From Clostridium transplantifaecale (lineage in GTDB: Bacteria; Bacillota; Clostridia; Lachnospirales; Lachnospiraceae), in assembly GCF_900626075.1 (NCBI RefSeq), contig NZ_UYZY01000003.1:744001-808000 (forward strand): 64,000 nucleotides of DNA, written 5' to 3'. The notes under the pieces were generated by a model. The model saw nothing but the letters and a program-made list of their open reading frames with translations, searched no databases and was not told the DNA's origin. A program made the translations under genes and the position numbers. Positions 52,143 to 61,802 of this stretch are shown here, in pieces. Each line of letters opens with the position of its first letter. Position 1 is the first letter of the stretch.

Positions 52143-53549
52143 ATGAAATTATTTGAACGGATACCGGATAAATTTTTCAGCATTTTGTCATCAAGTAAAA
52201 AAGAATTATATGTGGAAGCGCTTTTCGTACTTCGCCAGGCATTTAAGACGGAGCTGGTGATCCGACGGGAGAATCTGACGGCGATGTTGATGGATTCGCT
52301 GGAATCCAGCATCCTGCAGGCGGATTTTTCAGAAGAAGCGGAGGAAACCGGCGAGGAGCGCGCGGACATGGACGGAATATCCGGAAAGGCCCACCTGCTT
52401 CTTCGGAAACTTAAGGCTACAGGCTGGCTGGAGGTAGAGTATGAGAGGGATTCATTTGACGAGAATATCACTATTCCGGACTACGCGATCGAGGTGATCG
52501 AGCTTCTGCACGACTTATCTTCCGAACGAGTCAAGGAATATAACAGCTATGTCTATGCCACGTACGCCGCCCTGCAAAATTCCAGGGAAAATCCGGATTA
52601 TCTCTATCAGGCGCTGCAGGCCGCCTATCAGAATACCGTTAAGTTGGTCGATGAGCTAAAGCTGCTTTTTAACAATATCAAAAGGTACCATCAGCGGATA
52701 ACGGATCAACTGAATGTGAATGACCTGCTGGCGGAACATTTTGACCGATATAAAGAGCAGGTGGTGGATACGATTTATTATCCGCTTAAAACTATTGATT
52801 CGGTTCCGAGATTTAAGTATGCGATCCTGTCCGTTTTGAATGGCTGGCTTTTGGACGATAAAATGATTTCCGATATTGTACAACAGGGAATCGGCCGCCA
52901 TATTTTCCCGGATGAAGAGAATGGAAAGGAGGAGGTTCTTTCCATGATTAATTCCATCGCGGATACATATGACAGCATCGAGGTCATGATAACCGACATT
53001 GACAGAAAGCACGTGGAGTATACCAGCGCCTCCATCGACCGGATCCGTTATATGATGAATGCGGACAGAAGCGCCAAGGGAAAGCTGGTGGAACTGTTAA
53101 AGCATGCGGGGGAAAAAGAAATTTTCTCCGAGATGAACCGGGCGGCCCAGGCATACCGGCATTCCTTTATGGATATGCAGTCCCTGTATGACCGGGTTAA
53201 GCGCACCGTGAAGACGGAGGGAAAGCCCCTGCCCTTACAGGAGAGGGAGGAAAATCCGGATCTGGTGCAGTCTTTTTTGTCAGATGTGAGAAAACAGTAC
53301 AGCAATCAGAAAATAGATGATTATATTGAGGGCTGCTTTCAGGGGCAGCCGGAATTTTCTACAGAAGATCTTATGATGGAAGGGCCGGAAGACTTCATCC
53401 TGTTTCTTTTGGGTACTCTGAGGGGCAGGGAGAAAAGCGCCGGTTACAGGGTGGAATTTGGGGAAGGGAATGTGGACTGCCAGGGTTACAGCCTGCCCCG
53501 CACACGCTTTGTGAAGAAAAAGACGGAAAGAGTGGAGAAACATGTTTGA
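52143..53549 (+). CDS. jetA: Wadjet anti-plasmid system subunit JetA
   Basis: A 468-residue helical protein that begins MKLFERIPDKFFSILSSSKK, with an N-terminal winged-helix-like region and RYHQRITDQLNVNDLLAEHF in the middle, matching the Firmicute JetA family. JetA is the kleisin-like subunit (MukF-like) bridging the SMC heads. It opens a jetABCD operon; jetB overlaps its end by 8 bases. Assignment rests on the family N-terminus and on the three unambiguous partners. The Wadjet subtype cannot be settled without profile searches. Confidence 0.88.
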   Translation: MKLFERIPDKFFSILSSSKKELYVEALFVLRQAFKTELVIRRENLTAMLMDSLESSILQADFSEEAEETGEERADMDGISGKAHLLLRKLKATGWLEVEYERDSFDENITIPDYAIEVIELLHDLSSERVKEYNSYVYATYAALQNSRENPDYLYQALQAAYQNTVKLVDELKLLFNNIKRYHQRITDQLNVNDLLAEHFDRYKEQVVDTIYYPLKTIDSVPRFKYAILSVLNGWLLDDKMISDIVQQGIGRHIFPDEENGKEEVLSMINSIADTYDSIEVMITDIDRKHVEYTSASIDRIRYMMNADRSAKGKLVELLKHAGEKEIFSEMNRAAQAYRHSFMDMQSLYDRVKRTVKTEGKPLPLQEREENPDLVQSFLSDVRKQYSNQKIDDYIEGCFQGQPEFSTEDLMMEGPEDFILFLLGTLRGREKSAGYRVEFGEGNVDCQGYSLPRTRFVKKKTERVEKHV

Positions 53550-54207
53550 AGAAAAATTTGAGAAGCTCAGTTTGACGGAGCAGGAGTCTTTTCGCCGGAT
53601 TATCAACTGGCTCTTAGCGCACACCTATCTGCTTCAGGGAAATTATGTGTTTGACGACAGCATGAAGCGGACGAACCCGGATTATCTGTTTGTGGAACGG
53701 CAATTCGGCCTGTTTCAGGATTATCTGGAATACAGTGGGTTTCATCTGGAGCGGGACAGTAATTACGGCGTCATTTTTATATCCAGCACCTATGAATATA
53801 ACCGCGTTAAATTCGACAAAGCCACTACGCTGATGCTGTATGTCCTGCGTCTCATATATGAGGAAGAGCGGGAAAAATTATCTTTGTCCAGAGATATTTT
53901 CACCTCGACCGGTGATCTGGTTCATAAGATGATTTCACTGGGCGTGATTAAGAAAAAACCGTCCAATCTCGTGCTGAGAGATTCTCTGAGGACGCTGAAC
54001 CGGTTTCGGGTCATAGAGAAACCGGATGGCAGCTGGGAGGCGGCCGACACGAAGTTACTAATTCTGCCCACCATACTATTTATTGTTACCAATGAACGGA
54101 TCAGCAATATGTATAAGCTGATTGACGAGGAGCCGGGTGGGGATATGATACCGGAGGACGAAGAAGATGAAGAAACTTACCAGGATGCTTCTGATTCACT
54201 GGCATAA
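53542..54207 (+). CDS. jetB: Wadjet system subunit JetB (DUF4194)
   Basis: A 221-residue KITE-like (MukE-like) subunit with tandem winged-helix features. Recognisable stretches are INWLLAHTYLLQG near the start, FDKATTLMLYVLRLIYEEER and LRTLNRFRVIEKPDG. It binds the kleisin JetA and stabilises the SMC complex. Its ATG lies inside jetA and its acidic C-terminus is overlapped 41 bases by jetC, so translation is coupled. Confidence 0.9.
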   Translation: MFEEKFEKLSLTEQESFRRIINWLLAHTYLLQGNYVFDDSMKRTNPDYLFVERQFGLFQDYLEYSGFHLERDSNYGVIFISSTYEYNRVKFDKATTLMLYVLRLIYEEEREKLSLSRDIFTSTGDLVHKMISLGVIKKKPSNLVLRDSLRTLNRFRVIEKPDGSWEAADTKLLILPTILFIVTNERISNMYKLIDEEPGGDMIPEDEEDEETYQDASDSLA

Positions 54208-57200
54208 TTATGAAAAAGAAGTCATTGATTTCGATATGATTAACTTTCTGACGGGAAAGACGGCGGCGGGCAAGTCTACCATCATCGACGCTTTGCAGCT
54301 GGTGCTTCTGGGGGATACAAACGGAAGCTTTTTTAATAAGGCTGCAAACCAGAAATCGGCCAGAACGCTGAAAAGCTATCTTTTTGGCGAGATGGGAGAC
54401 GACGGAGATACGGGATTTCGATATTTGAGAAATGATCGTTTTACCAGTTATGTGGCGCTGGAATTCGAGGATACGGAACGGAAAAGCCGCTTTACCGCCG
54501 GTTTTATCAGCGATTGCTACAAGGATCAGAGTATTGATTTCAAATGGTTTATCCTTCACAGCCAGGGATTTCCGGAGAATCTGTTTGTAGATGAATCGAC
54601 ACGGACGCCCTTCGATATCCAGGGGCTTAAGACCTTTCTGTCCCGGACGCTGGGTAAGAAAAAAAGCACCTTGTATGAGTTTTACGATACCAATAAGCGG
54701 TATCAGGATGTGACTCTGGCTAAATTTGGCCAGATTAAAAATAAGTACCGGGTTCTTCTGAAAAAAGCAGTTCCCTTCTCGCCCATCGCCGACATCGAGC
54801 AGTTTATCACAGAATCCATCTGCGACGTGAAGAATAATATTCAGGTGGATCAGATGCAGAGCGATATCCGCCAGTATAAAAGCCTGGAGGAGGATGCGAA
54901 GAGGACAAAAGAGCGCATCGGCCGCCTCAGGGAAATAAGCGGCATTAACCGGGAGTATGAGAAGGAAAAAGAGAAGTATTTACAGCAGAAATATATTGTG
55001 GTGAGGGCTGAAAAAGAGCAATTTGCGGAGCAGGAGAAAAAGTACAGGGAAGAGATTACGGAAAAGCAGGCTCTCATTTCAGAACACAGAGAACAGATGA
55101 AATCTCTGGAAGAGGAGAGAAAGAGGCTGAAAAAAGAGCTGGAAAGTCTGGAAAAAGAATATTCAAGCTCCAGCCTTGTTCAGCGTGAAAAAGAATTGAA
55201 ACTTCATTTAAATAATCTGGCGGAAGAGATAGAACGGCTGGAAGCCGGAGTGAAAAATGCGTGTCAGCAGATAAGAAAGTACGGCCGGGACTGGGCGATA
55301 CAGATTAAGAACGTCGAGGAGACAGGTTTTTCGCTGGAACCGGAATTTTTTGAGCTGGCGGAGTCTATGTCTGCTCTGGAGGAGAACCAGGCGTCGGATT
55401 TCCCATATGAACCGACTGCCGATACCATGCGCCGGATGCAGCAGCAGGTAAGCGACTATCGCGCACAGCTTAAGGGGAGGGCGGAGCAGCTTCAAAGAGA
55501 CATTAAGGCTCTGGAAGCTACTGTAGAAAACCTGGAAAGGGGGATCAAACCGTTTCCGGGGTATGTAACCGCTTTAAAACGCCTGCTGGAAGAGACGTTA
55601 TTCTCCCGGCATAAAAAGACGGTGAATGTATATATTTTAGCGGATTTACTGGAAGTCAGGGACCCGGCCTGGAGAAATGCCATCGAGGGGTATCTGGATA
55701 AGCAGAAGTTTTATTTGATGGTGCCGGAAGAATACTACAAGGAGGCGCTCCGGATTTATAATCAGGAAAAAAGGGAGAAAGAGATTTACGATGCAGGCCT
55801 GGTAGATATCGGAAAATTGCGGAAAAATTTCGGGAAAAAGCCCATGGCCGGCTCTCTGGCGGAGGAGATTGAGACAGAGCATCCTGATGCAAGGCTGTAT
55901 GCGGATTATCTGCTGGGCGGCGTGGTAAAATGTGATGATGTAGACGAACTGAATCAGCATAAAATATCGATCACAAGAAGCTGTATGCTGTACAAAGGAT
56001 ATGTCAGCCGCAAATTAAATCCGTCCAGATATGCCAGCCCCTTTATTGGCCGGCGCTCCATGGAGCTTCTGCTGCGGCAGAACCGGGAAGAATTACAGCG
56101 CCAAAAGAAGCTTTATGAGGAAACTGCCGGTTTCCATAGAGTAGTCCGCGCGGCGGCGGAAACTCCGATCTTAGGGGAATATGAGGCAAAACAGCACCGG
56201 AAAGCGGTGGAAGACGGCAGGGGGTTAGATGGACTACGAGAGCAGAGAGGCAGAGTACAGGAAGAATACGACGGGCTGGATCTCCTCTACTTAGAGCGGA
56301 TGAAGGATAAGATAAAGGCGCTTAAGACGGAAGTGGAGACGAACAATAATCATTGGCACGATCTGGACAAGAAGAATGGACGTCTGGATGTGGAGCTGAC
56401 ATCACTGCGGGGAGAAAAACTTCCGGAGGCAGTAAGACAGGTTATGGAAATACAGCAGCGGATCGAACAGGAGTTTGATCACACCTGGATTGCCGAGACA
56501 GGAGAACCGCGTTTTAGGGAGGTTCAGGGCGGAAAGTTCGAGGTTTCTCTGCGGGAACGCTTTTTTGCCGCAATGAGGCAGACGGAGATCAAACGGGATA
56601 ATCTGAGAAAGAACAGGACGGAGAAACGCTCCCGGTACAATGCAGACTATAAGATGCCCTATGATGTGGAGGAGGAGAGCAACCGTTTCTTTGACAAAGA
56701 ATTGAATGAACTGGAGCAGATCCGCCTTCCTGAGTATGTCGAGAAAATACGTGATTCCAGGGAAAAGGCCTATAACCAGTTCCGGGATGATTTCATAGCG
56801 AAAATCAAGTCCAATATCGAGTCCGTAACGCAGCAGATTGAGGAACTGAATGCCTCGCTGAAACAGAGTGTCTTCGGCACGGATCGCTACCGTTTTGTAA
56901 AGAAACCTCGGCCGGAATACCAGAATTACTACAATATGATTATGGATCCGCTGCTGATGGATACCGGCGGGTGGAATATTGCCTCCCAAAGCTTTAATGA
57001 AAAGTATCAGAAAGAGATCGACGAGCTGTTCCAGCTTCTGATCTTAAACGAGACGAATGTGACGGCCGAGCGCAGGGCCGAGTATGAAAAGAGTATCCGC
57101 AAGTTTACGGATTATAAGACCTATCTGGTGTTTGACCTGATCGTGACGGATGAACAGGGGGAGGAACAGAGGCTATCCAAGACACTGCTCAAAAAATCGG

Positions 57201-57526
57201 GAGGAGAGACGCAGATCCCGTTTTATATTGCGCTGCTGGCCTCCTTCTCACAGGTTTGCCGTATCAGAAACAAAAACCAGAATAATACGATCCGGGTTAT
57301 CATTCTCGATGAGGCGTTCAGTAAGATGGACGGGGAGCGGATTCGGGAGAGCATCCATCTGCTGAGGCGTTTCGGCCTCCAGGCCATTTTTTCGGCGCCG
57401 CCGGACAAGATTCCCGACATTGCGCCCCTGGTTGACCGGAATATTGCGGTATACAAGGATAATCGGCATTCTTTTACGAGGCGGTTTGACCCGAAGGAAA
57501 TTGAAGAGGATTTTGAGGAAACGTAA
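54167..57526 (+). CDS. jetC: Wadjet system SMC-like ATPase JetC
   Basis: A 1119-residue SMC/MukB-type motor. N-terminal head with Walker A GKTAAGKST (residues 30-38), long coiled-coil arms (about 230-420 and 680-900) with a hinge region between, and a C-terminal head with the ABC signature KSGGETQ (about 1010-1016) and Walker B IILDEAFSK with Asp1048-Glu1049. It extrudes DNA loops so that the complex recognises small circular DNA. ATPase residues are all present, so the subunit should be active. The ATG at 54167 lies within jetB. Confidence 0.95.
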   Translation: MKKLTRMLLIHWHNYEKEVIDFDMINFLTGKTAAGKSTIIDALQLVLLGDTNGSFFNKAANQKSARTLKSYLFGEMGDDGDTGFRYLRNDRFTSYVALEFEDTERKSRFTAGFISDCYKDQSIDFKWFILHSQGFPENLFVDESTRTPFDIQGLKTFLSRTLGKKKSTLYEFYDTNKRYQDVTLAKFGQIKNKYRVLLKKAVPFSPIADIEQFITESICDVKNNIQVDQMQSDIRQYKSLEEDAKRTKERIGRLREISGINREYEKEKEKYLQQKYIVVRAEKEQFAEQEKKYREEITEKQALISEHREQMKSLEEERKRLKKELESLEKEYSSSSLVQREKELKLHLNNLAEEIERLEAGVKNACQQIRKYGRDWAIQIKNVEETGFSLEPEFFELAESMSALEENQASDFPYEPTADTMRRMQQQVSDYRAQLKGRAEQLQRDIKALEATVENLERGIKPFPGYVTALKRLLEETLFSRHKKTVNVYILADLLEVRDPAWRNAIEGYLDKQKFYLMVPEEYYKEALRIYNQEKREKEIYDAGLVDIGKLRKNFGKKPMAGSLAEEIETEHPDARLYADYLLGGVVKCDDVDELNQHKISITRSCMLYKGYVSRKLNPSRYASPFIGRRSMELLLRQNREELQRQKKLYEETAGFHRVVRAAAETPILGEYEAKQHRKAVEDGRGLDGLREQRGRVQEEYDGLDLLYLERMKDKIKALKTEVETNNNHWHDLDKKNGRLDVELTSLRGEKLPEAVRQVMEIQQRIEQEFDHTWIAETGEPRFREVQGGKFEVSLRERFFAAMRQTEIKRDNLRKNRTEKRSRYNADYKMPYDVEEESNRFFDKELNELEQIRLPEYVEKIRDSREKAYNQFRDDFIAKIKSNIESVTQQIEELNASLKQSVFGTDRYRFVKKPRPEYQNYYNMIMDPLLMDTGGWNIASQSFNEKYQKEIDELFQLLILNETNVTAERRAEYEKSIRKFTDYKTYLVFDLIVTDEQGEEQRLSKTLLKKSGGETQIPFYIALLASFSQVCRIRNKNQNNTIRVIILDEAFSKMDGERIRESIHLLRRFGLQAIFSAPPDKIPDIAPLVDRNIAVYKDNRHSFTRRFDPKEIEEDFEET

Positions 57527-57595
57527 AAGTGAGAGGTTTAAGGAGTGCTCTGTATGCGTCGGGGAATACGGTTTGCAGGGCGGAGGGAGGCTCAA

Positions 57596-58867
57596 ATGGA
57601 TTACCAGAGATGGTTGCTGGAGAGGCTTTTAAAGAAATATGAAAATAGTAAGGCGTTTGTGAGCGGCGTTTTTTCCCGACGGATTATACTTGATGCAAAA
57701 AACGAACAGGAGCTTCAGGGGTATATGGAACGCCCCGACGAGAAGCATCTTTTTCTGTCTGTTCTGGAAAACTTGAAAAGAGAGGAGCTGATTGATTACT
57801 CCTGGGTAAAATACGAGATAGGAAATCTCGTTGATAAAATCTGGCTGGTACCGGAGGAAGAGGCCGTCAGGAAGTGCTACCTGCGTCTTGGGAAAATTCC
57901 CAAAAAAGATCTGGCTGATTACCTGAAAGAACAAATTATGCTTTATAGCCGGAGACTGTGCGGGGATACGGCAATTTTCAGGTTCCTTCAGGAGATGTGC
58001 AAAGAATTGGAGGAGAGCCGGCGGATTCCCAGATTTTTCACGGAAGATGGGAGATTGAATGAGGATATCTTAAAATGCCTGGTTTTTATGGAGAATAATG
58101 AGGACGAGCTGATGGAGCGGCTGCTGAGCAGCCGGCTGTATGGGGACAGCAAACATTTTGAGAGAGATGTAAAATCAAAAATCTTGTCGATCCTCCGCTA
58201 TGTGAGGAAGAAAGAGAATGAGGATATCCTGGAGGACGATGAGCTGCTGCGAGAGAAGGGGATTGTCAGATGGCCGGAGATTATGGAGTTTACGGGAAGA
58301 ATTTCCGCTGTCCTTAAGGATGGCAGTCTCATCCAATACGGTACTCAGAGATACGGTGCGTATATTAATTCAGATACGGTGAAACAGATAAGAGAAGTCA
58401 CGGTGGAGGGAATCGTAAAGATTACGTTCATTGAAAATAAGGCGAATTATATATGGTATGTGTCCCATCAGAAATCAGATGATGAACTGGTTGTGTTTCA
58501 TGGTGGCTGTTATAGTCCGGTCAAAGGACGGTGGATTCAAAAAATATATGACGGTACAAAGAAACAGGAATTAGAGGCCAGCTATTATCACTGGAGCGAT
58601 ATCGATGTGGGCGGATTCCACATTTTTCATCGATTGAAGAAAAATATCATTCCGGAGCTGAGACCTTACAAAATGGATGAAACGACTTTGGAAATCTTTA
58701 AAGAGCAGGCAATGAGGATACAATCTCCGTCGTATAGAAATACATTAAAGGAAATGGAGAAGGACAACGATTATAAAGAGTTTTGGGCAGTGATCCAAAA
58801 GATGCTGGCTTTTGGTATCCGTCTGGAGCAGGAACAGATTATTTTGTCCGATTGTAGTGGGAGATAG
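57596..58867 (+). CDS. jetD: Wadjet system nuclease JetD
   Basis: A 423-residue protein with a mostly helical N-terminal half and a C-terminal TOPRIM nuclease domain. The acidic centre is visible as Glu in ITFIENKANY and Asp-x-Asp in YHWSDIDVGGFHIFHRLKK. JetD cleaves plasmid DNA after loop extrusion by JetABC. The ATG at 57596 has GGAGGGAGG close by and gives the usual start; ATG 57554 would add 14 residues. It lies 69 bases after jetC. The system appears complete and intact. Confidence 0.9.
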   Translation: MDYQRWLLERLLKKYENSKAFVSGVFSRRIILDAKNEQELQGYMERPDEKHLFLSVLENLKREELIDYSWVKYEIGNLVDKIWLVPEEEAVRKCYLRLGKIPKKDLADYLKEQIMLYSRRLCGDTAIFRFLQEMCKELEESRRIPRFFTEDGRLNEDILKCLVFMENNEDELMERLLSSRLYGDSKHFERDVKSKILSILRYVRKKENEDILEDDELLREKGIVRWPEIMEFTGRISAVLKDGSLIQYGTQRYGAYINSDTVKQIREVTVEGIVKITFIENKANYIWYVSHQKSDDELVVFHGGCYSPVKGRWIQKIYDGTKKQELEASYYHWSDIDVGGFHIFHRLKKNIIPELRPYKMDETTLEIFKEQAMRIQSPSYRNTLKEMEKDNDYKEFWAVIQKMLAFGIRLEQEQIILSDCSGR

Positions 58868-59159
58868 CTGGAGAGAAAGACATTGTTCCCTTTGTTAAGT
58901 GCATACTTAAACATTATGTGATTAGGGCAAAGACTGCTTTAGGATATGGAATAGGCAGTTTGAATAAATTATAATGAAAATGTGGTGTAGGAATTCTGGT
59001 GAGAATCCCTAGCAAACATAAAATACCCAGGAGATTCGCATCAGAATAAGGTATATAATATTTAATTTCAAGTGAAGATATCGTATAATATGAGAAGCAG
59101 ATTGTGTATTGTGTATGAGAATATGCTATGATTGATGGGGGATATTATGCATAATTGCT
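58868..59159. other. Gene-free AT-rich spacer after jetD
   Basis: No credible frame is visible on either strand. A small hairpin (AGGAATTCT with AGAATCCCT, near 58990-59015) and several AT-rich promoter-like stretches are present. It probably contains decayed sequence between the Wadjet operon and the AbiH remnant. Confidence 0.5.
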
Positions 59160-59251
59160 GCCATAGTCTGTGAGGACTGTGAGAATTGAAATAATCTCGG
59201 CAGAGCAATCTATCTGCAAGGTCTCCCGTCACAGTCCGCGAGGACTATGGC
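59160..59251. repeat. Long inverted repeat abutting the AbiH remnant
   Basis: Arms at 59160-59182 and 59229-59251 match at 19 of 23 positions and enclose a 46-base loop. The right arm includes the first bases of the AbiH-like frame. It could be a small palindromic element whose insertion or deletion removed the 5-prime part of abiH. Confidence 0.6.
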
Positions 59252-59498
59252 GGAATGGGCCGTTTATCCTTTGCAGGTAATTGAGGCGGAACTTTCAAAA
59301 CGGTTTCGCAAGTGGATTGAAAGCCTCAGACCTTCGGGTACGGCAAAGCCGCTGGTATCGGTCATCAATAATAATGGATATTATATCAACTTTAATTATA
59401 CAGAATTTCTTGAGTCGATTTACGGTGTTCCGTCGGAAAATATTTTGTATATCCACGGCGACAGGAGAAAGAAAAAACAATTCGAATGCGAAATATAA
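59247..59498 (+). pseudogene. AbiH abortive-infection protein remnant
   Basis: An 83-codon frame whose second half, INFNYTEFLESIYGV then NILYIHGDR, matches the central conserved block of AbiH phage-abortive-infection proteins. Intact members are usually several hundred residues, with an N-terminal nucleotide-binding-like G-N-G-F-D motif that is absent here, and a C-terminal half that is also missing. No good ribosome site precedes the ATG. It follows the Wadjet operon in the same direction and is best read as a decayed defence gene. Confidence 0.7.
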
Positions 59499-59539
59499 AA
59501 ATCCCCATCAGGACAAGTCTGCTTCCTGATGGGGATTTT
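59497..59539. terminator. Bidirectional terminator between the defence island and the peptide operon
   Basis: AAAATCCCCATCAGGA pairs perfectly with TCCTGATGGGGATTTT across an 11-base loop. The T-run is better on the minus strand, so it should end the transcript of the S15-type hydrolase as well as anything from the left. Confidence 0.9.
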
Positions 59540-59656
59540 GCCGTTTTGCCGATATTACCTTTTCTTTACGGGCGGTATCTTTGACATCGCTATTGTTATT
59601 ATAATAATAATTATTATTGGCAGCGGAACCCCGTGCACGTCCCCAAAGAGTATCGT

Positions 59657-61780
59657 CTACCCTTCCTCATACAGAATCACCCGCGACGCATAAATTCCTC
59701 CCCGATGAATCCGGTTATCTGCGGTCCGAACCGTTACGCTGTTAAAACCGTCCCGCGTATTCCGGTTTGGAAAGATGAAATTCTTTGCGCTGGAGGTGAC
59801 GGTCACGCGAAGCTGATGGCCTGTTTGAAAGGTGTGGGACAGCTTCGTAGTGCGGATCTTCACCTGATAGACCTGATCTGGCTCCATGAATTCGGGATGT
59901 TCAAACTGGTTGCGGTAGCGGACACTTATAACCCCGTCGGCCAGCTTTATGGAGCGGCCGTTTTCATCCACGTCCGTGATTCGTACCATCAAATCCGTAT
60001 CTTCACAGTCGGAGGAGATGAAAAGTTCTGCCGTTGCATCACCGGTAATCGTTAAATCCGATGAAAGCACACCGGTGGAGTAGCACAGAAAATCGGGCCG
60101 TTTTTCCTCTTCCGTATAATCCTCCGGCACTTCCAGCTCATTTTCCGACATGTCCACGAGATGGACGGCCGGATTCTTTGGATCATAGAGGTAGGAATCA
60201 TAGGAGGGATGCACCGGGGCGGAAGAAGAGAGGAGCCCCTCATTAGCCGCAGCCGCATTCGGGCGCGCCCCGTCCAGATAAAGGCTCAGTTCCCGTGTTC
60301 CCGGAACGGGCCAGTTATCGGCCGTCTTCCACTCATTGCTGCCCATGGTATAATACTCGACCCGTGGCGTCTTCTCAATGCCGTTATCCACGCCTTTTAA
60401 ATAATGCTCCAGCCATGCCAGGCAGACCAGATCCATATCATAACGGAGGGCATTGTTACCGAGTGCAAATCCGTGAATGTCATAGTTGGCATTGCCGCCA
60501 TGCATCCATGGGCCCAGGATGACCTTCTTTTCGTCATAGTCATGATAAAGCTCCAGGGCCTCCGTTGTGCCCATGCCGTTGTCATCGAACCAGCCGGACA
60601 TAATCAGGGCCGGGACACGGTGTTTTCCGGTCCGTTCCTTCCAGTTTCCGCGTTTCCAGAGATCGTCGTAATCCATATGCTCAAACCATTTTTTCAGGAA
60701 GGGGATATCATATCCGAGCGCTTTCGGCGCCAGATCTTCGAGTGGCCTGATGTCCAGAACTTCCTCCCAGTCATCACGCGCCATCAGTCCGGGATTGGCG
60801 CGCTGACCGGAAACCAGGAAGGCCCATGCCAGCATGCCGGAGTTGAAACAGCCGCCCCGCCGGGGGACATCGATAAACGGGCTTCCGGCGCAGACGCTGC
60901 TGAGCATTGCCTTCAAATGAGGATTTTCGCTGGCGGCAGCAGCCCATTGGACGTATCCCAGATAAGAACCGCCCGTCATGCCGACATTTCCGTCGCTCCA
61001 CGGCTGTGCCGCAATCCAGGTCAGGGTATCGTCGCCGTCCTCAACTTCATAGTACATGGGGAGCCATTCCCCTTCGCTGTCTTCGCGCCCCCGAACATCC
61101 TGTATCACCACGGCATAGCCGCGCTGCACGAAGCGGAAATAGGCGGAGGCTCCAACACTCTTTCCATAAGGGGTGCGGACCAACACGGCAGGTACTTTCC
61201 CGGCGCCCTTCGGAAGATAAACGTCGGTCGCAAGACGTATACAATCCCGCATCGGAACCATTTCCGTCACCGGAGGTTCCACAGGGAAAAGAGGACCCGC
61301 ATCCATTTCATTCCAGTTCTTTAAAATGGTTCTGTCTTCAAAACCTTCCTTTACCAGCACTGCGCACTGATCGCGGAATGGGGTGATGAATGCGATTACT
61401 TTTTCATTCTCCGTAACCAGATCCTTAGGAAATTTAATATTGCGCTGTATATAGGTATGGCTGTCCCTTTTTTCAAAAGTTTCCCCATTTGCAGTTTCGA
61501 ATTGACGCCTGCAACAGGAAGCACTGTCAGTCTCTGAGCCTTTTGCATCCGTCCGCCCGGCGGTTTCTGCGATACCGGCTTCATAGTCTGGCAGACGCAG
61601 AAGGGCTTCACGGACGTTCATTTTTCCAAGTTCCAGGTACCAGATATCTTCCTCCGTAAGTACCTGCCATTCCTTCAGACGGCCGGTGTACACGTCAAGG
61701 GGCTGATGAAAGATCTGATTATCCCTGCGCTCACAGACTCCGTACAGGATTCCGGACAGGTAAAATTTCCATTGTTCCAT
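59657..61780 (-). CDS. CocE/NonD family hydrolase (X-Pro dipeptidyl-peptidase S15 type)
   Basis: A 707-residue protein. About 165 unusual N-terminal residues are followed by an alpha/beta-hydrolase domain: VPMRDCIRLATDVYLPKG, VIQDVRGREDSEGEW, nucleophile elbow GGSYLGY and the His in LGPWMHGG. A C-terminal jelly-roll domain with VRITDVDENGRS completes the S15/CocE architecture. No signal peptide, so cytoplasmic. Family members cleave X-Pro peptides or acyl esters; the exact substrate is not clear. It is the last gene of a minus-strand trio with a DUF819 protein and a dipeptide epimerase. Confidence 0.88.
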   Translation of the reverse strand: MEQWKFYLSGILYGVCERRDNQIFHQPLDVYTGRLKEWQVLTEEDIWYLELGKMNVREALLRLPDYEAGIAETAGRTDAKGSETDSASCCRRQFETANGETFEKRDSHTYIQRNIKFPKDLVTENEKVIAFITPFRDQCAVLVKEGFEDRTILKNWNEMDAGPLFPVEPPVTEMVPMRDCIRLATDVYLPKGAGKVPAVLVRTPYGKSVGASAYFRFVQRGYAVVIQDVRGREDSEGEWLPMYYEVEDGDDTLTWIAAQPWSDGNVGMTGGSYLGYVQWAAAASENPHLKAMLSSVCAGSPFIDVPRRGGCFNSGMLAWAFLVSGQRANPGLMARDDWEEVLDIRPLEDLAPKALGYDIPFLKKWFEHMDYDDLWKRGNWKERTGKHRVPALIMSGWFDDNGMGTTEALELYHDYDEKKVILGPWMHGGNANYDIHGFALGNNALRYDMDLVCLAWLEHYLKGVDNGIEKTPRVEYYTMGSNEWKTADNWPVPGTRELSLYLDGARPNAAAANEGLLSSSAPVHPSYDSYLYDPKNPAVHLVDMSENELEVPEDYTEEEKRPDFLCYSTGVLSSDLTITGDATAELFISSDCEDTDLMVRITDVDENGRSIKLADGVISVRYRNQFEHPEFMEPDQVYQVKIRTTKLSHTFQTGHQLRVTVTSSAKNFIFPNRNTRDGFNSVTVRTADNRIHRGGIYASRVILYEEG

Positions 61781-61802
61781 ATGCTGACTCCTTTTTTATG
61801 CC

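Noticed and set aside
58975..59060. Possible riboswitch-like structure after jetD
   Set aside because: Only one short hairpin is evident, with no conserved aptamer core and no gene directly downstream to regulate.
59590..59625. AT-rich palindromic stretch of ATT/AAT triplets
   Set aside because: Simple-sequence tract without any associated feature; listed only to note that it was seen.
60404..61324. 306-codon open frame on the plus strand
   Set aside because: Antisense to the S15-type hydrolase, whose catalytic motifs fix the true frame; the composition is not protein-like.
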